A stretch of 64,000 bases of DNA from JAGDZR01 sp049115695 (GCA_049115695.1 JAGDZR010000007.1:248001-312000); one strand, 5' to 3'; positions 26,477-36,349 are shown, counted from the first letter of the stretch. Program-made: numbers and translations. Notes: a model not told the origin generated them from the letters alone.

Positions 26477-28315
26477 ATGATTCGCTTTTTATTACTGCTC
26501 GCATTTCCGATTGCATTGTTTGGGCAAACACGACCCATTCAAGTTGCCTACGATCTCACAAAAGTCAAAGATGACAGAATAGCTGTCACGATCTTCCTGC
26601 CCAAATTGAACAAGAATGATTTTGATTTTTGTTTACCAAAAGTGGTCCCCGGTACGTACTCAGTGTCAGATTTTGGTCGATTTGTTTCAGATCTCAAGGT
26701 GTTCAATGAAGACAGTTCATTGGCTCAAATACAAAAAGTCACTAGCAATCGTTGGCATGTCTCGGCTGATAAGCCTTACAAAATCACTTACTTGATTGAC
26801 GATAGCTTCGACCGTAACAACGATTATAAAAACAACTTCATTTTCGAGCCAGAAGCCTCCAATTTTGGAGACCTTGCTGAAGTATTTGTTCTGAACAACT
26901 TTGGAATCGTTGGTTACATCAAAGGGTATGAAGGTAATGTTCCTTATGTGCTTACAATCACACATGATCCTAATCATTTTGGGGCCACTTCGCTCACAAA
27001 AAGAACAGTTTCAAAGCAACAAGACATTTACCAGGCATCAAACTATCACCAACTAGTAGATGCACCAATTATGTACACCGAACCAGATACCGCTCGGAAA
27101 AAAGTAGCAGGAGCAGATATTCTCATTTCAATCTACTCACCGAGTGACAAACTGAGTTCAAAAAAGGTCATGGATGATCTTGATGAAATCATTGATGCCC
27201 AGGCAAAATACCTCAATGATCAATTGCCAGTGGATCGCTATACTTATCTCATTTATCTATCTAACAAGAGGGCGCTAAGTGGAAGTTGGGGTGCTTTGGA
27301 GCATAACAACTCCTCCATGTATGTACTGCCAGAAAACATGGCAGCTCGTGCTGGCCAGCTAGTGAAAGATATTGCTGCTCACGAATTCATGCATATCATT
27401 ACACCGCTTAATCTGCATTCAGAGGAGATTCACAATTTTGACTACCAGGATCCCAAAATGTCCAGGCATCTCTGGTTATACGAAGGTGTTACCGAGTACT
27501 TTTCTCATCACTTGCAGGTTCGAGCCGGGCTGGTTAGGAAGTCATATTTCCTGGATATCATGTCTCAAAAGATGAAGCAAGCCGACCGATACGACTTGGT
27601 CCCATTCACCACTATGAGTGAACAAATATTGACTAGAGACTACAAGCATCATTTCGATAATGTCTACGAAAAAGGAGCTCTTATTGCAATGTGTCTGGAT
27701 TTATTGATTCTGCATCATTCAGAAGGACAGCAAGATCTATACGCCTTGATTGACCAATTATCTGAGACTTATGGTCCAGACAAACCATTTACCGATTCCT
27801 TGCTTTTTGATCAAATCACTCAGCTTACGCACGATCAAATAGGTGAATTCCTGACCTATTACGTCGATAAAGCTGTTGCACTACCCGTTATGGAATGCCT
27901 TTCATATGTTGGCCTGGAATTATCCTCAAAAGATGAACTTCCTACTTTGGGCAATATATTCTTTGAGGGCAATAGTGATAACCAGGTGGTAATCACAAAT
28001 ATTGATGAACTCAACAAGTTCGGACAAAAAATTGACTATCAGGTAGGTGATGTTCTTATTTCAGTTGATGATGTAACGATGACATCATTTGACAACTTCA
28101 AAAGTGTTGATCAATGGAAGCAAAAAAAGAAGGCAAACGAGGATGTTATCATCAGGTTGAGCAGGATAGTCAATGGTGAAAAAACAACGCTTATTCGAAC
28201 AGAAAAGGCTCAATTCGTCTCTTCAAGGCTTAAAAATAAGATTGTGCACAAAGCTAACATCACCGAAGAGCAACGTCTCCTACAGTCCGCATGGCTCAAC
28301 GGCCTTTCAAAATAA
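26477..28315 (+). CDS. M61 family metallopeptidase with PDZ domain
   Basis: A 612-aa secreted protein (signal FLLLLAFPIALFGQ). An N-terminal beta domain is followed by a gluzincin catalytic domain with zinc motif HEFMH at residues 302-306 and the downstream glutamate in LYEGVTEYFSHH. A PDZ domain near the C-terminus contains KIDYQVGDVLISVDD. The family, named after glycyl aminopeptidase, removes N-terminal Gly or Ala. The mature enzyme should be periplasmic or surface-exposed. Length fits the family. It is followed after 103 bases by the efflux operon, with no functional link evident. Confidence 0.9.
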   Translation: MIRFLLLLAFPIALFGQTRPIQVAYDLTKVKDDRIAVTIFLPKLNKNDFDFCLPKVVPGTYSVSDFGRFVSDLKVFNEDSSLAQIQKVTSNRWHVSADKPYKITYLIDDSFDRNNDYKNNFIFEPEASNFGDLAEVFVLNNFGIVGYIKGYEGNVPYVLTITHDPNHFGATSLTKRTVSKQQDIYQASNYHQLVDAPIMYTEPDTARKKVAGADILISIYSPSDKLSSKKVMDDLDEIIDAQAKYLNDQLPVDRYTYLIYLSNKRALSGSWGALEHNNSSMYVLPENMAARAGQLVKDIAAHEFMHIITPLNLHSEEIHNFDYQDPKMSRHLWLYEGVTEYFSHHLQVRAGLVRKSYFLDIMSQKMKQADRYDLVPFTTMSEQILTRDYKHHFDNVYEKGALIAMCLDLLILHHSEGQQDLYALIDQLSETYGPDKPFTDSLLFDQITQLTHDQIGEFLTYYVDKAVALPVMECLSYVGLELSSKDELPTLGNIFFEGNSDNQVVITNIDELNKFGQKIDYQVGDVLISVDDVTMTSFDNFKSVDQWKQKKKANEDVIIRLSRIVNGEKTTLIRTEKAQFVSSRLKNKIVHKANITEEQRLLQSAWLNGLSK

Positions 28316-28418
28316 TTGTACTTACCTTAACAACATTTAACTAAGCCTTTAGTTTTCTTTGTAACGTATTTCTCATAATTCAGTATAAGTAAATAGCTGA
28401 CTTAACAGAATCAACTCG

Positions 28419-29759
28419 ATGAACCAAAAAAAAATTACCCTCATTGGAGCAGGGCTAGTAGTAGTCATTATCCTGATATTTAGCTTATCAGCTAGTTCCG
28501 GTGAATCCAGTAGTGACATCATCATTACACCGAAGACCGGAAAATTTATAGTCGACATTACCACAAGTGGGTCTTTGGAAGCGAAAAACTCGGTTAAAAT
28601 TTCTGGTCCAAGCGGGCTCAGAAACTACCGAATTTGGAATGTCACCATCCAGGATATCATCGATGAAGGCACCTACGTCACAAAAGGTCAATACGTTGCG
28701 CGATTAGATCCGTCAGAAGTAACAGGCAAAATAAAGGACGCACAACTTCAAGTTGACGAGGAGCAATCGGAATACATTCAAACAGAGTTAGATACTGCTT
28801 TGACACTTAGAGAAGCAAGAGATAACATCATTAACCTGGAGTATGCAGTTATTGACAAACAACTCACATTGGATCAATCTCAGTTTGAACCTCCAGCAAC
28901 GATTCAAAAAGCCGAAATAGAACTCGAAAAGGCGAAACGTGCCTTGCAACAAGCCAAGGAAAACTATGACATCAAACAAAGGCAAAGTGCTGCTAGAATG
29001 GGTGAAGCTGTGGCAGAACTGAGGAAGGATAAAAATGAACTAGAAGGCCTTCAAGAGCTCGCTAAGCTATTTATCATTACCGCACCCGAGAATGGGATGC
29101 TGATCTATAAGAAGAGCTGGGACGGCAAACCCATGAAAGAGGGCTCACAAATAGGGGCATGGGACCCTGTCGTGGCTACCTTGCCTGATCTTTCAAAGAT
29201 GCTTTCCAAAACTTATGTTAACGAAGTAGACATTCGGAAAATTAAACCAAAGCAGGAAGTCGAAATAGGGTTTGATGCATTCCCCGGAAAAATGGTGAAA
29301 GGAGTGGTTACTAAAGTCGCCAATGTGGGTGAACAAAGACCCAATTCAGATGCCAAAGTATTCTCAGTTGAAGTTGAAGTATTTGGATCTGATGCCTTGT
29401 TGAAACCAGGGATGACCACCAGTAATAAAATCATCACTAACACGGTTGATTCAGCAATCTTCATCCCGTTAGAATGTCTCCATAGTCAAGATGATTCAAT
29501 TACTTATGTTTTTATCAAAGATGGATTAAACGTAAGGAAACAAGAAGTCATGATTGGAAATGCAAATGCCAATGACGTCTCAATACTTGGTGGTATTTCT
29601 AGCACGGACAAAATCTATCTTTCTAATGTCATGGGCATGGAGGAGGAAAAGATTGATCTATTGCCGGAAATGAATGGTAAAAGAAATCTTCAGGATGAAC
29701 CAGAAGAGATGCCAGAACCACAAGGCCAACCAATGAGGAGGAGAAGACCAAATTCTTAA
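28419..29759 (+). CDS. HlyD/MacA-type periplasmic adaptor
   Basis: A 446-aa protein with one N-terminal transmembrane anchor (LIGAGLVVVIILIFSLSA). A biotinyl-lipoyl-like half (DIIDEGTYVTKGQYVARLDP), a long coiled-coil hairpin (residues ~105-210), the second lipoyl half (ITAPENGMLIYK) and a membrane-proximal beta-barrel domain follow. The C-terminal tail is Pro/Gln/Arg-rich. In MacA-type pumps this protein bridges an inner-membrane ABC transporter and TolC. It heads an adaptor-permease-TolC operon, 10 bases before the permease. Confidence 0.87.
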   Translation: MNQKKITLIGAGLVVVIILIFSLSASSGESSSDIIITPKTGKFIVDITTSGSLEAKNSVKISGPSGLRNYRIWNVTIQDIIDEGTYVTKGQYVARLDPSEVTGKIKDAQLQVDEEQSEYIQTELDTALTLREARDNIINLEYAVIDKQLTLDQSQFEPPATIQKAEIELEKAKRALQQAKENYDIKQRQSAARMGEAVAELRKDKNELEGLQELAKLFIITAPENGMLIYKKSWDGKPMKEGSQIGAWDPVVATLPDLSKMLSKTYVNEVDIRKIKPKQEVEIGFDAFPGKMVKGVVTKVANVGEQRPNSDAKVFSVEVEVFGSDALLKPGMTTSNKIITNTVDSAIFIPLECLHSQDDSITYVFIKDGLNVRKQEVMIGNANANDVSILGGISSTDKIYLSNVMGMEEEKIDLLPEMNGKRNLQDEPEEMPEPQGQPMRRRRPNS

Positions 29760-29769
29760 ATCATTTCTA

Positions 29770-31134
29770 GTGAACGAACGATTACTATCTAATCTGTACA
29801 TCGCAATCGAGGCTGTACTGGCCAATCGGGTGCGTTCAATTCTTACCGCCCTTGGCATTATTTTCGGTGTTGCGGCAGTTATAGCGATGCTAGCCATTGG
29901 GAATGGTGCTCAACAGGAAATCCTGGATCAAATCAAGCTGGTGGGTGTCAATAACATCATTGTTAAACCTATTGTTGAGCAAAAGGAAGAAGACTTAGCC
30001 AGTGAAGAGGAAGAGAAGGAAAAAAAGAAGTTTTCTCCAGGATTAACCTTACAGGATCGTAAATCGATCACGAATGTAATTCCAGGGATTCAAGAGATTA
30101 GCCCTGAAGTATTACTTGAAACTTATATCATTAAAAACGGCACTCGTAGATCGGCAAAACTAGTAGGTGTTGAACCCTCCTATTTTTCCATTTTTAATTT
30201 CCAGTTGTCAGAAGGTCGTATGTTTAATGATATACAACTCCAAAACGGAGAGCCAGTATGTATCATTGGAAAGTCCATTAAAAGCAAATTTTTTCCTTCG
30301 GAAAATCCAATCGGAAAATCAATCAAATGTGGCCCACATTGGCTAAAGGTTGTGGGAGTACTGGAAGAAAGATATATCAGCAATAACAGTATAAGCAAGC
30401 TTGGTATTCGTGACTACAACATGGACGTCTACACACCTCTCCAAACTGTCTTGGTAAGGTATAAGAATAGAGCCATCCTCACAGAACAAATGATCCAGTC
30501 TTCAAACCGAGGTTCATCTGGAATGGTGATCATGATGGGTAGCGGTGGAGGAGAGTCAAACGATTCACCTGTTTCCAAAAACTATCATCAGCTCGACAAG
30601 CTAGTGATTCAGGTCAATAAAACTGAACAGCTTACTTCCACTGCTGAAGTTGTTTCAAGACTACTTGAGCGACGACATCATGACATGATCGATTATGAAA
30701 TTGAAATACCCGAGCTATTACTCAAACAACAACAGCGTACCAATGACATATTCAACTATGTTCTGGGCGCAATTGCAGGTATATCGTTGATTGTTGGTGG
30801 AATTGGCATCATGAATATCATGCTAGCCTCAGTTCTGGAGCGCATCAAAGAAATCGGGCTTAGACTTTCGTTGGGAGCTAAAAAATCAGACATCATCAAT
30901 CAGTTCATGTTTGAAGCGATTATGATATCAATCTCAGGAGGAATTATTGGCATCATACTCGGTATACTGATGGCCTTTGGTGTCAGTCGATTTGCTAATA
31001 TTCCAACAATTATTTCATTTTCATCCATTCTCATCTCATTTGGTGTAGCTGCCTCAGTTGGGCTCATTTTCGGAATTGCCCCGGCAAAAAAAGCAGCTAG
31101 TCAAGATCCTATTGCCTCACTTAGATATGAATAA
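29770..31134 (+). CDS. MacB-type ABC transporter permease (no ATPase domain)
   Basis: A 454-aa inner-membrane protein starting from a GTG. It has one N-terminal helix (ILTALGIIFGVAAVIAML), a large periplasmic MacB_PCD domain and three C-terminal helices of the FtsX type (GGIGIMNIMLASVLERIKEIGLRLSLGA). That equals the membrane half of MacB; the nucleotide-binding domain usually fused or adjacent is absent. The protein should work with the adaptor upstream and the TolC-like channel that overlaps its stop codon by 8 bases. An ATPase must come from elsewhere. Confidence 0.87.
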   Translation: MNERLLSNLYIAIEAVLANRVRSILTALGIIFGVAAVIAMLAIGNGAQQEILDQIKLVGVNNIIVKPIVEQKEEDLASEEEEKEKKKFSPGLTLQDRKSITNVIPGIQEISPEVLLETYIIKNGTRRSAKLVGVEPSYFSIFNFQLSEGRMFNDIQLQNGEPVCIIGKSIKSKFFPSENPIGKSIKCGPHWLKVVGVLEERYISNNSISKLGIRDYNMDVYTPLQTVLVRYKNRAILTEQMIQSSNRGSSGMVIMMGSGGGESNDSPVSKNYHQLDKLVIQVNKTEQLTSTAEVVSRLLERRHHDMIDYEIEIPELLLKQQQRTNDIFNYVLGAIAGISLIVGGIGIMNIMLASVLERIKEIGLRLSLGAKKSDIINQFMFEAIMISISGGIIGIILGILMAFGVSRFANIPTIISFSSILISFGVAASVGLIFGIAPAKKAASQDPIASLRYE

Positions 31135-32572
31135 GAATTTTACTCTTCTTGCCATAGTGACATTGTTCGCATTGCAGTCACAAGCACAATTGATCTATAC
31201 ACTGAATGACATCATCACCAAAGCACGAGATGAATCTCCGGCAGCCAAACAGGCAGAAACGCGGAAAGAAAACAGATACTGGCAGTTTAGACTGTTTAGG
31301 GCACAATACAATCCTCAGTTAGCCATTAATGGTAACATTCCTGGTTACAATAGAGATTTCCTGCAAAATATATTGGATGATGGGACGGTTTCATTCATTA
31401 ATAGAGAGCAGTTGTCATCTTCCCTGAATCTGGGACTATATCAGCCAATCGGTCTTACGGGCGGAACAGTTTCTATTAACTCTCGTGTGAGACAGTTTGA
31501 TGATATCGCAGCAGATATTACCCAGTGGAATACAACTTTGGTCAATGTATTCCTCGAACAACCACTTTTTGCATTCAATGAGCTCAAATGGGACAGAAGA
31601 ACCGAGCCGCTCAGATATGAAGAATCCAAGAGGTCGTACGTGGAGGAAATGGAATTGGTGAGCCGTCGTGCCGTAGAATTCTTCTTTGACTACCTGGACG
31701 CTCAGGTCAACCTTCAGATTGCTCAATTTAACCTCGCGAATAACGATACTATTTATAACATCGAACAAGGTCGTTATAATATTGGAACTACCGGAAGAGA
31801 CAAATTACTACAAGTTGAACTTCAACTCCTTCGCTCAAGACAGGATGTAGCACAAGCCCAACTTGACCAACAGACGTCAAGATTGCAACTTCAGTCTTTT
31901 ATTGGCCTTAATGAAGGGTCTGATTTTCAATTGATTTTACCAGAGGACATCCCCGCATTTGATGTCGATGTAGAAACAGCACTCAATTATGCTAAGGGTT
32001 ATCGGGCAGATTTTATCGAGTTCGAGCGACGAAGAATTGAAGCTCAGCGAGAAGTAGCTGAAGCAAGGGGTCAGCGATTCCAAACTACATTGCGCGCTTC
32101 TTTTGGGTACAATAATGCAGGCGTTACGCTCAATGAATCTTTCCAGAATCCAGACAATCAGCAGGTTGCAAACGTTTCACTTTTTGTGCCAATTATTGAT
32201 TGGGGGCGTAACAAAGCTCGCGCGAAAACGGCTTTGGCCAATAAGCAATTGACTGACTACACTTTAGATCAGGACATACGCAACTTTGAAATGGAAATCA
32301 TTTCTCAGGTGAATCAACTTGGCGTATTACGCCAGCAATTAGAAATCTCCAAAAAAACGGATGAGGTTGCGCAAGAAAGATATGAGGTAACACAGAATCA
32401 GTACCTAATTGGTAAGATTGATATTACCAACCTCAACATTGCCTTGACTGAAAAGGATCAGGCCAAGCGAAGCTATCTTGCAGCACTCAGATCTTTTTGG
32501 GCGGCTTTCTTTGACCTAAGAAGATTGACGCTATATGACTTTGCTAATAATCAATTGCTTTATAAGGAATAG
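31127..32572 (+). CDS. TolC-family outer-membrane efflux protein
   Basis: A 481-aa protein starting at the ATG at 31127, which overlaps the permease stop. The signal peptide ends in ALQSQAQ. Two long alpha-helical repeats with heptad-like Gln/Leu/Arg content (RQDVAQAQLDQQTSRLQLQS; later KAKTALANKQL) alternate with beta-strand segments, as in TolC trimers that form an outer-membrane barrel plus periplasmic tunnel. A DWGRNKARA motif is typical. It closes the three-gene efflux operon and is directly convergent (no gap) with the SDR gene. Confidence 0.9.
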   Translation: MNKNFTLLAIVTLFALQSQAQLIYTLNDIITKARDESPAAKQAETRKENRYWQFRLFRAQYNPQLAINGNIPGYNRDFLQNILDDGTVSFINREQLSSSLNLGLYQPIGLTGGTVSINSRVRQFDDIAADITQWNTTLVNVFLEQPLFAFNELKWDRRTEPLRYEESKRSYVEEMELVSRRAVEFFFDYLDAQVNLQIAQFNLANNDTIYNIEQGRYNIGTTGRDKLLQVELQLLRSRQDVAQAQLDQQTSRLQLQSFIGLNEGSDFQLILPEDIPAFDVDVETALNYAKGYRADFIEFERRRIEAQREVAEARGQRFQTTLRASFGYNNAGVTLNESFQNPDNQQVANVSLFVPIIDWGRNKARAKTALANKQLTDYTLDQDIRNFEMEIISQVNQLGVLRQQLEISKKTDEVAQERYEVTQNQYLIGKIDITNLNIALTEKDQAKRSYLAALRSFWAAFFDLRRLTLYDFANNQLLYKE

Positions 32573-33496
32573 TTATTTAACCTTCCTTAAACCTTTGAAA
32601 TAAAGCCAGGCCAACTTCAGTTTAGACCCGGACTTTTTACGAGACATTTCCATGGCATCCCACAGCTCATCGGGTACTCTGTCCAACTGATTAAATTCTC
32701 CAGCACCTTTGAGCCATTCACCCCCGTCAATGGTGATCACCTCGCCGTTGACATAGGAGGAGAAATCTGACACCAAATAGGCAGCCAGATTGGCCAATTC
32801 CTGATGTTCCCCCACCCTACCAACAGGCACCTTTACTGCCGGGTCAAACTTCTTTTTAAGGTCTCCAGGTAACAGTCGGCTCCAGGCGCCATCAGTGGGA
32901 AAGGGTCCCGGTGCAATGGCATTACTTCTTATTCCATATTTGGCCCATTCCACAGCCAATGATCTGGTCATGGCCAGCACACCGGCTTTGGATGCGGCAG
33001 ATGGCACCACATACCCGGATCCTGTCCAGGCATAGGTCGTGACAATATTTAAAATATTACCAGACCGCTTGGTCTCAATCCACTTTTTACCCAATGCTAA
33101 AGTGAAATTATAGGAACCTCTCAGCACAATGTCTACGACCGTATCAAATGCCCGATTGGACAATCTTTCTGTGGGGCTAATAAAATTCCCAGCTGCATTA
33201 TTGAGCAGTACATCCACCTTACCAAAAGTGTCAATCGTTTCCTGAATAACATTTTCGACGCTCTCATATTCTCGTACATCACAAACAAGCGGGAGCACCC
33301 TATTCCCAGTTTGTTCATGAATCTCCTTGGCAGTTTGCTCTAAAACCTCAAGTTTCCGGCTGCAAATCATGATATCGGCTCCCAATGCCGAAAAGTAAGT
33401 CGCCATGGACTTACCAAGGCCCGTTCCACCTCCCGTAACGATGATCACCTTTCCATTTAAGGCGCCATCTCTAAGCATTCCTTCTGTATACTGCAT
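32573..33496 (-). CDS. SDR oxidoreductase, 2,4-dienoyl-CoA reductase-like
   Basis: A 307-aa Rossmann-fold dehydrogenase. The NADP-binding motif is TGGGTGLG and the NNAAGNF motif follows. Where classical SDRs carry YxxxK this protein has PSAASK without the tyrosine, and that, together with ALGKKWIETK and GAWSRLLPG, resembles the 2,4-dienoyl-CoA reductase/peroxisomal enoyl reductase branch. A role in fatty-acid degradation is likely but the substrate is not proven. It is the last gene of a minus-strand run, 26 bases after the second YeeE/YedE gene. Confidence 0.8.
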   Translation of the reverse strand: MQYTEGMLRDGALNGKVIIVTGGGTGLGKSMATYFSALGADIMICSRKLEVLEQTAKEIHEQTGNRVLPLVCDVREYESVENVIQETIDTFGKVDVLLNNAAGNFISPTERLSNRAFDTVVDIVLRGSYNFTLALGKKWIETKRSGNILNIVTTYAWTGSGYVVPSAASKAGVLAMTRSLAVEWAKYGIRSNAIAPGPFPTDGAWSRLLPGDLKKKFDPAVKVPVGRVGEHQELANLAAYLVSDFSSYVNGEVITIDGGEWLKGAGEFNQLDRVPDELWDAMEMSRKKSGSKLKLAWLYFKGLRKVK

Positions 33497-33522
33497 TTTA
33501 AATTTTGGGTTATTCCCTCAAT

Positions 33523-33936
33523 TTAACGTGGAAGTTTATGATTAACTAATCCTTGTACAAACGCTCCAAGAATGGCCGCCAACAGTACTGCTATAAAGAC
33601 TGAATAACCATTTCCAATGATGATATAGATAGGTCCAGGGCACGCTCCAGTAAACGCCCAGCCTAGTCCAAATAGTACGCCTCCGAATATTGGAGCTATA
33701 AAACCAGGGGCTTTGGGCTTGATGAAAATCAATGACCCATCCCAATCTTTAAGCTTTAGCTTTTTGATGAGTTGGACTCCCAATATCCCTAGCACAACCG
33801 CTGAACCAATCACACCATACATGTGAAAAGATTCGAAGCTGAACATTTCGTAAATCCGAAACCACGAGATTACCTGTGATTTCGTAAGTACAATTCCAAA
33901 AAATATACCGGTAACGATGTATCTCAGTGCCTTCAT
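33523..33936 (-). CDS. YeeE/YedE-type membrane protein (DUF6691-like)
   Basis: A 137-aa inner-membrane protein with four hydrophobic segments. The hallmark is GWAFTGACPGPIYIIIGNG, whose cysteine matches the conserved position in YeeE/YedE thiosulfate transporters. It is half of a split transporter: the other half is encoded just upstream and the two genes overlap by 4 bases (ATGA). Such pairs usually move thiosulfate or related sulfur species. Length is normal for this half. Confidence 0.85.
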   Translation of the reverse strand: MKALRYIVTGIFFGIVLTKSQVISWFRIYEMFSFESFHMYGVIGSAVVLGILGVQLIKKLKLKDWDGSLIFIKPKAPGFIAPIFGGVLFGLGWAFTGACPGPIYIIIGNGYSVFIAVLLAAILGAFVQGLVNHKLPR

Positions 33937-34490
33937 AGTAGTACTGGTAAAATGAAGTGAGTGGCTATTAGTCCACCTATAAAAAATCCAATTGTGGCAA
34001 TAAGCGATGGCAATTGCAGATTACTAAGTCCACTAATGGCGTGACCTGATGTACAACCACCTGCATAGCGAGTTCCAAATCCCACCATGAAACCACCCAG
34101 GATCATGAAAATAAACCCTTGCATTGTAAACAAATTCTCCCATGCGAAAATTTCCGGCAGATAATCAGCCCCAGGTGATGTAATTCCAGCTAGTTGTAAC
34201 CTGATGACTGTATCTGGATTGAGCGCAATTGCCCTATCGGGCGTCATCCAGGTCGCAGCAATGTAACCTCCAATAATGGTACCTACAACAAACAAAAAGT
34301 TCCAACTATGATCTCTCCAGTTGAAATTAAAATAGGAGCTGATTTTTCCGGCTCCTCCAACCGAACACATAGCATCCAGCGTGGAAGATATTCCAAACCG
34401 TTTACCAGAGAAAATCATAATGAACATGCTCAAGGCTATAAGCGGACCGCCTACATACCATGGCCAGGGACTAGTTAACCATTCAACCAT
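33933..34490 (-). CDS. YeeE/YedE-type thiosulfate/sulfur transporter subunit
   Basis: A 185-aa inner-membrane protein starting at the ATG at 34490. The signature GFGTRYAGGCTSGHAISGLS holds the conserved cysteine of YeeE/YedE channels, and four to five hydrophobic segments surround it. In characterised YeeE these cysteines relay thiosulfate across the membrane. It is coupled to the second half by an ATGA overlap. No rhodanese, persulfide dioxygenase or ArsR regulator, the common partners of such pairs, is adjacent. Confidence 0.87.
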   Translation of the reverse strand: MVEWLTSPWPWYVGGPLIALSMFIMIFSGKRFGISSTLDAMCSVGGAGKISSYFNFNWRDHSWNFLFVVGTIIGGYIAATWMTPDRAIALNPDTVIRLQLAGITSPGADYLPEIFAWENLFTMQGFIFMILGGFMVGFGTRYAGGCTSGHAISGLSNLQLPSLIATIGFFIGGLIATHFILPVLL

Positions 34491-34591
34491 CAATAAATTA
34501 GTTAGTGAAAAATTTTTCGAAGATACTGTACAACAATATCATATATTAAATAGTTCATGCCTATTTTGATCGAATTGTAACAGAATTGACT

Positions 34592-35257
34592 ATGAAGTTC
34601 AAACACACCTTACTATTATTCTTTTCATTCATCGCCTTCGTTCAATGCAGCGAACAAGTCATCGACTCGACGTACATCGTCTCACAAACAGTAGCCTATC
34701 ATGATCCTACTGGTCAATGGTCAACAATTTCCACAGCCCTTTTCTTTGAGGAATCCAGGCCAGATGGATCCATTAGAGAAACCTCTGTTATGATCGACAA
34801 TAGTAGCGGATTCTTCCAAATGGATCGTGGTAATGGTCAATCTGGATCCCTTAGTCAGAATGAATGTAAAGTTTTAGGAGATAGTATTACCTGTGATAGA
34901 CTTACTACTATGCGCAATTACTACACTTACCTCTGGGGGTTGCCAATGAAGCTTATGGATACTCCAGACTTACTGGATCAAAACTTCAGCGAAGATGAGT
35001 TTGAAGGTCGTTCATGCTACATTGTTAAAGTCGTGTACGAAAAAGACACCTGGGAGTATTTTATAGCTAAGGATAACTTTAAAATGATAGCTTATAAATT
35101 CATTAAAAATGACGGATCTGGAAATGGGGAAGTGATCAAATTGGAAGGTCAAATGCTCATCGGAAATATGCGAATTCCTCAGCGTCGATCTTGGTATACT
35201 ATCCCTGAAAACAAATATTTGGGTACTGATAAACTTGTAAATGTTAAAATTCTTTAA
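34592..35257 (+). CDS. Lipoprotein, DUF6503-like
   Basis: A 221-aa lipoprotein (signal FFSFIAFVQC) starting at the ATG at 34592. The pattern VAYHDPTGQW near the start, YYTYLWGLPMKLMD in the middle, then WEYFIAKDNFKMIAYKF and RRSWYTIPENKYLGTDKL near the end matches what I recall of the DUF6503 family, small outer-membrane lipoproteins of Bacteroidota with no known function. It is upstream of the JmjC gene on the same strand with 65 bases between. Confidence 0.65.
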   Translation: MKFKHTLLLFFSFIAFVQCSEQVIDSTYIVSQTVAYHDPTGQWSTISTALFFEESRPDGSIRETSVMIDNSSGFFQMDRGNGQSGSLSQNECKVLGDSITCDRLTTMRNYYTYLWGLPMKLMDTPDLLDQNFSEDEFEGRSCYIVKVVYEKDTWEYFIAKDNFKMIAYKFIKNDGSGNGEVIKLEGQMLIGNMRIPQRRSWYTIPENKYLGTDKLVNVKIL

Positions 35258-35322
35258 AATGAGAAATTACTGAGCAACCTATACATTCCATTTTGCGTCA
35301 TTATCAAAAAATCTCGCTAAAA

Positions 35323-36207
35323 ATGGAACTCAGTATTACAAAACAAATCGACGTAGTGGAAGGAATTACACGACGAGAATTTGAAGAAAACTATTATTTC
35401 CCTCAAAAGCCCGTAGTTCTTAAAGGGCTAATGCAGCCGCACAAGGCCAATAACTGGAGTCTCGACTATTTCAAGTGCACCATGGGTGAAACTGAGGTGG
35501 GCATCTTTGATGCAGAACTTGAAAAAATGGATCGGTCCTACAAGGAGCCCGATTATTACATGTCATTTAGAGACTTCTTAAGCGAAATCCAGCAGGGCCC
35601 AACCAAGAAACGGCTATTTCTTTTCAACCCATTCAAACACAATAGAGAACTGCTGAATGATTTTGAATTCCCAAAACTTTGTGGTGGATTTCTGAAATCG
35701 TTCCCTTTCATGTTCTTCGGAGGTGATGGATCTATTACTCGGATCCATCAGGACATGGACATGTCTTGCGTTTTTTTGACACAGTTCGAAGGAAAGAAAC
35801 GCGTAGTACTGTTTGATCCTAAGTTCTCCAACCTGCTTTATCGTCTTCCATTCAACGTGCATACTACAGTGGACATAACCAATCCTGATTACAACAAATA
35901 TCCTGGCTTGAGGTATGTAGAAGGCATGGAAACAATACTTGAATTTGGTGATACTATCTTCATGCCTTCCGGCTGGTGGCATCATATCGAATACATAGGA
36001 AGTGGCTTTGGGATGAGTATGCGCTGCGTGAGTCCACACATCAAGGACATAGCGAAGGGTGCGTGGAATGTTGGTGTCAACACGAATATTGATGACCTTT
36101 TACGTAAGATTGCAGGAGATGCCTGGTATCAATACAAGGTGAAAAAAGCGCATGATCGTGCAGAGGTGGAACTCACACGTATGGCCCATCTTGGAAAAGT
36201 GGCATAA
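35323..36207 (+). CDS. Cupin-like/JmjC-fold dioxygenase family protein
   Basis: A 294-aa protein starting at the ATG at 35323. The cupin_8 (JmjC-like) layout is visible: PVVLKGLMQPHKANNW at the start, the metal-binding HQDMD in TRIHQDMDMSCVF (His and Asp), KRVVLFDPK, and the second His in PSGWWHHIEYIG. Such enzymes are Fe(II)/2-oxoglutarate-dependent oxygenases that hydroxylate proteins or small molecules. All three predicted iron ligands are present, so it is probably active; the substrate is unknown. A strong terminator follows. Confidence 0.82.
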   Translation: MELSITKQIDVVEGITRREFEENYYFPQKPVVLKGLMQPHKANNWSLDYFKCTMGETEVGIFDAELEKMDRSYKEPDYYMSFRDFLSEIQQGPTKKRLFLFNPFKHNRELLNDFEFPKLCGGFLKSFPFMFFGGDGSITRIHQDMDMSCVFLTQFEGKKRVVLFDPKFSNLLYRLPFNVHTTVDITNPDYNKYPGLRYVEGMETILEFGDTIFMPSGWWHHIEYIGSGFGMSMRCVSPHIKDIAKGAWNVGVNTNIDDLLRKIAGDAWYQYKVKKAHDRAEVELTRMAHLGKVA

Positions 36208-36228
36208 CCACGACTGTCGAGAAATAAC

Positions 36229-36264
36229 AAAGGCCATCCTACATAATTGCGGATGGCCTTTTTT
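36229..36264 (+). terminator. Intrinsic terminator between the JmjC gene and tRNA-Leu
   Basis: An 11-bp stem (AAAGGCCATCC with GGATGGCCTTT) and 11-base loop followed by T residues. It ends plus-strand transcription; on the minus strand it lies just behind tRNA-Leu and may serve that gene too. Confidence 0.75.
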
Positions 36265-36265
36265 G

Positions 36266-36349
36266 TGCGCACGAGAAGATTCGAACTTCCACGGGATTGC
36301 TCCCACCACCCCCTCAAGATGGCGTGTCTACCAATTTCACCACGTGCGC
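36266..36349 (-). tRNA. tRNA-Leu (anticodon GAG)
   Basis: An 84-nt class II tRNA: acceptor GCGCACG/CGTGCGC with A73, anticodon loop TTGAGGG (GAG) closed by CCATC/GGTGG, a long variable arm (GGTGGGAGCAATCCC region) and T-arm GAAG-TTCGAAT-CTTC. Confidence 0.93.

Noticed and set aside
35614..36317. Minus-strand frames opposite the JmjC gene and tRNA-Leu.
   Set aside because: They run through the tRNA and terminator and are antisense to a well-supported gene.
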